From Pseudomonadota bacterium (lineage in GTDB: Bacteria > Pseudomonadota > Alphaproteobacteria > Rhizobiales > Beijerinckiaceae), in assembly GCA_021804825.1 (NCBI GenBank), contig JAJZGX010000007.1, positions 1 to 48,033 of the forward strand: 48,033 bases of DNA. The letters are read 5' to 3'. Position numbers and translations under genes: made by a program. A model generated the notes under the pieces. The model had not been told where the DNA came from. It ran no database searches and saw only the letters and a program-made list of their open reading frames with translations. Of this stretch, positions 44,197 to 48,033 are shown piece by piece; the stretch's first letter is position 1, and the number at the start of each line of letters is the position of its first letter.

Positions 44197-46029
44197 ATGG
44201 CAGCAAACGGTGCAATGAACGGCGCGGCGAGCAAGAGTGCAGGGCCAGCCTATGCGATCACGGATCACACCTTCGATGTCGTGGTGGTGGGGGCGGGCGG
44301 TGCGGGGCTACGCGCCACTGTGGGCTGCTCGCAGGCGGGTCTGCGCACGGCCTGCATTTCCAAAGTATTTCCGACGCGCTCGCATACTGTGGCGGCGCAG
44401 GGCGGCATTTCGGCAGCTCTTGGCAATATGGGCCCGGATGATTGGCGCTGGCACATGTATGACACCGTCAAGGGGTCTGACTGGCTGGGTGATCAGGATT
44501 CCATCGAATATCTGGTGCGCAACGCACCTGCTGCGGTTTATGAACTCGAGCATTGGGGTGTGCCGTTCTCGCGCACCGATGCTGGCAAAATCTACCAGCG
44601 CCCTTTTGGCGGCATGACGACCGATTTCGGCAAGGGCATTGCGCAACGCACCTGCGCGGCGGCTGACCGCACCGGCCACGCCATCCTGCACACGCTCTAT
44701 GGCCAGGCCCTGCGCGCGCATACCGAGTTTTTTATCGAGTATTTTGCCATTGACCTGATCATGCACGAGGGCCGCTGTGTCGGTGTTGTCTGCCTGAAAA
44801 TGGATGACGGCACGATCCACCGCTTCCGCGCCAAATTAGTCGTTCTGGCGACCGGCGGCTATGGCCGGGCTTATTTCTCGGCGACATCCGCCCATACCTG
44901 CACCGGCGATGGAAATGGCATGGTGCTGCGCGCCGGCCTGCCCCTGCAGGATATGGAATTCGTGCAATTCCATCCCACCGGCATTTATGGCGCGGGCTGT
45001 CTGATTACCGAAGGATCGCGCGGCGAAGGCGGCTATCTGACGAATTCCGAGGGCGAGCGCTTCATGGAGCGCTATGCGCCCTCCGCCAAGGACCTCGCCT
45101 CACGCGATGTCGTCTCGCGGTCCATGACCATGGAAATTCGCGGCGGACGCGGTGTCGGCAAGCTCAAGGATCACATTCACCTGCATCTTGAGCACCTCGA
45201 TCCGGCGATTCTGCACGAGCGTCTGCCCGGCATTTCTGAATCAGCGCGCATTTTTGCTGGTGTCGATGTCACCAAGGAGCCCATTCCGGTGCTGCCAACC
45301 GTTCATTACAATATGGGCGGCATCCCGACCAATTTCCACGGCGAAGTGCTCAACAAGGTCAAGGGCGACCCTGACACGGTGGTGCCGGGACTCATGGCCA
45401 TTGGCGAGGCGGCTTGCGTCTCGGTGCATGGGGCCAACCGGCTTGGTTCCAACTCGCTGATCGATCTCGTGGTGTTTGGCCGTGCCGCAGGGTTGCGTGC
45501 CGCTGAAGTCGTTGAAAAGTCCGAAAAACAGGCTGAACTGCCGAAGGATTCTGCGGATATGGCGCTGGCCCGGCTCGACCGCTTTCGCAACGCGAATGGT
45601 GGCACTCCGACTGCCGAACTGCGCAATCAGATGCAGCGCACCATGCAGGATGATTGCGCGGTGTTCCGCACCGGCGAGACCTTGACTGCAGGCTCCAAGC
45701 GTATTCATCAGGTGTGGGCCGGTGCCGCAGATTTGCGCATTGAAGACCGGTCATTGATCTGGAATTCCGATCTGATCGAGACGCTGGAGTTTGACAACCT
45801 GATTGTTCAAGCCGTGGTGACCATGGATTCGGCGGTCAACCGTCAGGAATCACGCGGTGCCCACGCCCGCGAGGATTTCCCCAATCGCAATGATCAGGAC
45901 TGGATGAAACACACTTTGTCCTATCTCGATAACGTCAAGCAGACCGTTACGCTCGACTATCGTCCGGTGCACGCTTTCACCATGTCGAATGATATCGCCT
46001 ATATCGAACCAAAGGCACGGGTTTATTGA
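44197..46029 (+). CDS. sdhA: succinate dehydrogenase flavoprotein subunit
   Basis: The protein is 610 residues, the usual length. It begins with a dinucleotide motif [14 protein letters not shown], and the His that binds FAD covalently lies in [12 protein letters not shown]. The substrate site is seen in [21 protein letters not shown] and [18 protein letters not shown]. It oxidises succinate to fumarate in the TCA cycle. The SDHAF4-like protein encoded at 38367-38588 may aid its assembly. It is followed by an unusually long 119-base gap before sdhB. Confidence 0.98.
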   Translation: MAANGAMNGAASKSAGPAYAITDHTFDVVVVGAGGAGLRATVGCSQAGLRTACISKVFPTRSHTVAAQGGISAALGNMGPDDWRWHMYDTVKGSDWLGDQDSIEYLVRNAPAAVYELEHWGVPFSRTDAGKIYQRPFGGMTTDFGKGIAQRTCAAADRTGHAILHTLYGQALRAHTEFFIEYFAIDLIMHEGRCVGVVCLKMDDGTIHRFRAKLVVLATGGYGRAYFSATSAHTCTGDGNGMVLRAGLPLQDMEFVQFHPTGIYGAGCLITEGSRGEGGYLTNSEGERFMERYAPSAKDLASRDVVSRSMTMEIRGGRGVGKLKDHIHLHLEHLDPAILHERLPGISESARIFAGVDVTKEPIPVLPTVHYNMGGIPTNFHGEVLNKVKGDPDTVVPGLMAIGEAACVSVHGANRLGSNSLIDLVVFGRAAGLRAAEVVEKSEKQAELPKDSADMALARLDRFRNANGGTPTAELRNQMQRTMQDDCAVFRTGETLTAGSKRIHQVWAGAADLRIEDRSLIWNSDLIETLEFDNLIVQAVVTMDSAVNRQESRGAHAREDFPNRNDQDWMKHTLSYLDNVKQTVTLDYRPVHAFTMSNDIAYIEPKARVY

Positions 46030-46148
46030 GGGAGACTTGACGGGCATCACCTTGCCCTTGGCCGCGGTTTTTCTGACTTTGCTGAAGTGACGCTGCGCCC
46101 CGGGGCCACGGGGGCGGCAGCCTTCAGACCCTACCAACAGGAACGAAC

Positions 46149-46925
46149 ATGGTTGAACTCACGCTCCCGAAAAACTCCCGTGTCACTCCCGGCAAGGTCT
46201 GGCCCAAACCGGCTGGTGCGACGGTGTTGAAGGAATTCCGCATTTATCGCTGGAATCCAGATGACGACGCCAATCCGCGCATCGACACATATTTTGTTGA
46301 TCGCAACGATTGCGGGCCGATGGTGCTTGACGGCATCATCTGGATCAAATCTAAGATTGATGCGACGCTGACGTTTCGCCGCTCGTGCCGCGAGGGAATT
46401 TGTGGCTCCTGCGCCATGAACATAGATGGCAGCAACACGCTGGCCTGCACCAAGGGCATGGACGAAATCACCGGCGCCGTGAAAATCTACCCACTGCCGC
46501 ACATGCCGGTGGTCAAGGATCTCGTGCCCGATCTCACGCGCTTTTATGCGCAGCATGCCTCCATCGAGCCCTGGCTGAAGACGACGACGCCCGCGCCGGA
46601 AAAGGAATGGGGCCAGTCGCCGCAAGACCGCGCCAGGCTGGACGGGCTTTACGAGTGCATCCTGTGCGCCTGCTGCTCGACATCATGCCCGAGTTACTGG
46701 TGGAATGGCGATCGCTATCTCGGCCCGGCCGCGCTGTTGCAGGCCTATCGCTGGCTGATCGATTCGCGCGATGAGGCCATTGGCGAGCGGCTCGATAATG
46801 TCGAAGATCCGTTCCGGCTCTACCGCTGCCACACGATCATGAATTGCGCCAAAGCCTGCCCCAAGGGGCTCAACCCGGCCAAAGCCATCGCCAATATCAA
46901 GGGCATGATGCTGGAGCGGCGCTGA
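46149..46925 (+). CDS. sdhB: succinate dehydrogenase iron-sulfur subunit
   Basis: The protein is 258 residues with the three iron-sulfur cluster motifs in order: CREGICGSC for 2Fe-2[13 protein letters not shown] for 4Fe-4S, and [17 protein letters not shown] completing 3Fe-4S and 4Fe-4S. It passes electrons from SdhA to the quinone site. AGGAACGAAC before the ATG gives a ribosome site. The 119 bases before it contain a GGGCA/TGCCC hairpin near 46042-46057 and a TTTTT run, which might reduce read-through, but there is no clear promoter. It is the last gene of the operon. Confidence 0.97.
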   Translation: MVELTLPKNSRVTPGKVWPKPAGATVLKEFRIYRWNPDDDANPRIDTYFVDRNDCGPMVLDGIIWIKSKIDATLTFRRSCREGICGSCAMNIDGSNTLACTKGMDEITGAVKIYPLPHMPVVKDLVPDLTRFYAQHASIEPWLKTTTPAPEKEWGQSPQDRARLDGLYECILCACCSTSCPSYWWNGDRYLGPAALLQAYRWLIDSRDEAIGERLDNVEDPFRLYRCHTIMNCAKACPKGLNPAKAIANIKGMMLERR

Positions 46926-46952
46926 AAGCATCGCCCTGTCCTGCTGCCAAGC

Positions 46953-47585
46953 TCAGCGGGCGAGAACAAGATGGGTGGCGAGCGCGGTCGGCACGACTTC
47001 TGTCACGCGGTAGCCAAGGCGCGGCAGGTCGATGCCGGCAAGCAGCGCTTCGCCACGTCCCAGAACCACAGGGGCCAAGGCGAGGTGGATCTCGTCGACG
47101 ACCCCGGCGAGCAAATAGTGCCGGATGGTCTCGACGCCGCCACCGATTTTGATATCGAGGTCGCCGGCGGCGGCTCTGGCCAGTGCCAGGGCCTGCTCGA
47201 TCCCCGCCGTGACGAAATGGAAGGTGGTTCCCCCTGCCATCACCAGCGGGGCGCGGGCGTGATGGGTGAGAACGAAGGTCGGCGCGTGATAGGGCGGGTT
47301 ATCGCCCCACCAACCCCTCCATGCCTCGTCGGGCCAAGCACCACGGATCGGGCCAAACATGTTGCGGCCGATGATGAAGGCACCAAATCCCTCCATTGCC
47401 CGATGCGCGAAGGGGTCGTCCGTGCCCCCCTCCTGCCCGATCATCGATCGAAACGTTCGGGTCGGGTAGAACCATTTATGCAAGTCTGGGCCCCCGAGAC
47501 CAAGCGGATGCTCCAGGCTCTGCTCCGGGCCCGCGCCAAACCCGTCGACAGACAGGCTGAACCCTGCAACACGCACCTTGCCCAT
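46953..47585 (-). CDS. RibD C-terminal/dihydrofolate reductase-like protein
   Basis: The protein is 210 residues. It has the RibD-C/DHFR-like fold signs: a VAGFSLSVDGFGAGP start, GAFIIGRNMFGP, YHAPTFVLTHHARAP, FVTAGIEQALALARAAAGDLDIKIGGGVETIRHYL, and DEIHLALAPVVLGRGEALL. Proteins of this group reduce unknown substrates with NADPH and are often encoded beside a TetR or HxlR regulator. Here a palindrome lies at 47609-47628, just upstream, but no regulator gene is visible. It is convergent with sdhB. Confidence 0.88.
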   Translation of the reverse strand: MGKVRVAGFSLSVDGFGAGPEQSLEHPLGLGGPDLHKWFYPTRTFRSMIGQEGGTDDPFAHRAMEGFGAFIIGRNMFGPIRGAWPDEAWRGWWGDNPPYHAPTFVLTHHARAPLVMAGGTTFHFVTAGIEQALALARAAAGDLDIKIGGGVETIRHYLLAGVVDEIHLALAPVVLGRGEALLAGIDLPRLGYRVTEVVPTALATHLVLAR

Positions 47586-47608
47586 GGCATTTCCTCCCGC
47601 GGCGAACC

Positions 47609-47628
47609 CTGATAGCCAAAACTATCAG
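47609..47628. promoter_or_regulatory. palindrome upstream of the DHFR-like gene
   Basis: CTGATAG (47609-47615) and CTATCAG (47622-47628) are perfect inverted repeats around CCAAAA, 24 bases before the ATG at 47585. The size and place suit an operator for a TetR-, MarR- or HxlR-type repressor. No such gene lies within the window. Confidence 0.5.
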
Positions 47629-47740
47629 AACGGCGCGATGGCGCAACCGACCCCGGGGGGGGATGCCGGTTGATAGGGGGTGCTGCCAGTCGGGCTGACA
47701 CCGAGGTAAGGTGCCAACCGATGTCGGCGGTGGCGAAATC

Positions 47741-47917
47741 AAATGACGGAAGTTTGCGCGTGAGGGCAAGATCGAGGCGGTGCGTCTCGTTCAGGACCGC
47801 AAGGTGAGTGTGGCGCAGGCTGCGCGGGATCTTGATCTGCACGGGAACCTGCTGCGCAGGTGGATGAAGGACCTGTTGTGCGACCCGGCGCAGGCCTTTC
47901 CCGGCCATTGGCTGTGA
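47741..47917 (+). pseudogene. IS3-family OrfA transposase fragment
   Basis: In one frame the DNA reads KFAREGKIEAVRLVQDRK, then VSVAQAARDLDLHGN, LLRRWMKDLLCDPAQ and AFPGHWL before a stop. This is the HTH part of an IS3-family OrfA (InsE-like). A stop codon (TGA, 47744-47746) replaces the expected start region, and the frame ends soon after FPGH, where intact proteins go on with a leucine zipper. No OrfB or inverted repeats are visible, so this is a decayed remnant. The 116 bases after it to the window end show nothing I can name. Neither do the bases between it and the palindrome upstream. Confidence 0.75.
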
Positions 47918-48033
47918 ATAAGCATTGAATCTGGCCCCCTTACCAGACCGATGTAAACCCTTGATTTATTGCCGCAACTTCGATTTGAGACGGGGTCCTG
48001 TTCGGCACCTGCTGGGCCCCCAGCAAAATGATA

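Overview
The window looks like chromosomal DNA from an alphaproteobacterium, most likely of the order Hyphomicrobiales (Rhizobiales). This is inferred from the GC-rich sequence and from gene families typical of that group: an IalB-type invasion protein, a DUF1036 secreted protein, a YARHG protein, an SDHAF4/DUF1674 protein, an FrcBCA-type fructose importer, an rsmB-heparinase gene pair, an Lrp-type regulator divergent from hppD, and an sdhCDAB operon. No rRNA, tRNA or CRISPR array was seen. The only trace of a mobile element is an IS3-type OrfA fragment near the right edge.

Left part (1-9.9 kb). A truncated EAL phosphodiesterase is followed by a 0.6 kb stretch without a convincing gene, a secreted DUF1036 protein and an uncharacterised lipoprotein. 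Facing these on the minus strand is the most unusual block. It holds a small zinc-ribbon protein, an RCK/TrkA-N-like membrane protein with a C-terminal RyR domain, a patatin phospholipase, and a SLOG-like nucleotide-binding domain fused to two 2TM (SLATT-like) units. The last two genes overlap by ATGA. All three large proteins act at or on membranes, and SLOG, SLATT, RyR and patatin domains are each known from nucleotide-signal conflict systems. The block is the best candidate for an undescribed system. An orphan UreE with a His/Asp tail lies next to it.

Sugar and metabolic part (9.9-28.3 kb). A sugar-acid cluster (SDR dehydrogenase, enolase-superfamily dehydratase, MFS transporter, L-idonate 5-dehydrogenase-like enzyme) has a LacI-like palindrome upstream of the transporter. 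Next come an SPFH protein, a class III CoA-transferase, another MFS transporter, an Lrp/AsnC regulator divergent from hppD with phased TGCA repeats between them, and a DsbA-like thioredoxin. A fructose locus follows. On the minus strand are a ROK regulator, an RbsD/FucU mutarotase, a PfkB sugar kinase and zwf. Divergent from them is the ABC importer frcB-frcC-frcA, with a strong terminator-like hairpin after frcB. Together they would import fructose, phosphorylate it and feed glucose 6-phosphate into the Entner-Doudoroff or pentose-phosphate routes.

Right part (28.5-48 kb). This region carries mostly single housekeeping and accessory genes: a cupin, a LysE exporter, YARHG and Sel1 proteins, a ThiE-like protein, proB, a flavin reductase, a glutaryl-CoA dehydrogenase, a heparinase-like protein, rsmB, an SDHAF4-like assembly factor, a quinone oxidoreductase, an ECF sigma factor, an IalB protein, a Flp pilin with a hairpin around its ribosome binding site, a DUF937 protein and ispH. 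The complete sdhCDAB operon follows. The window ends with a RibD-C/DHFR-like reductase preceded by a palindrome, and the IS3 fragment.
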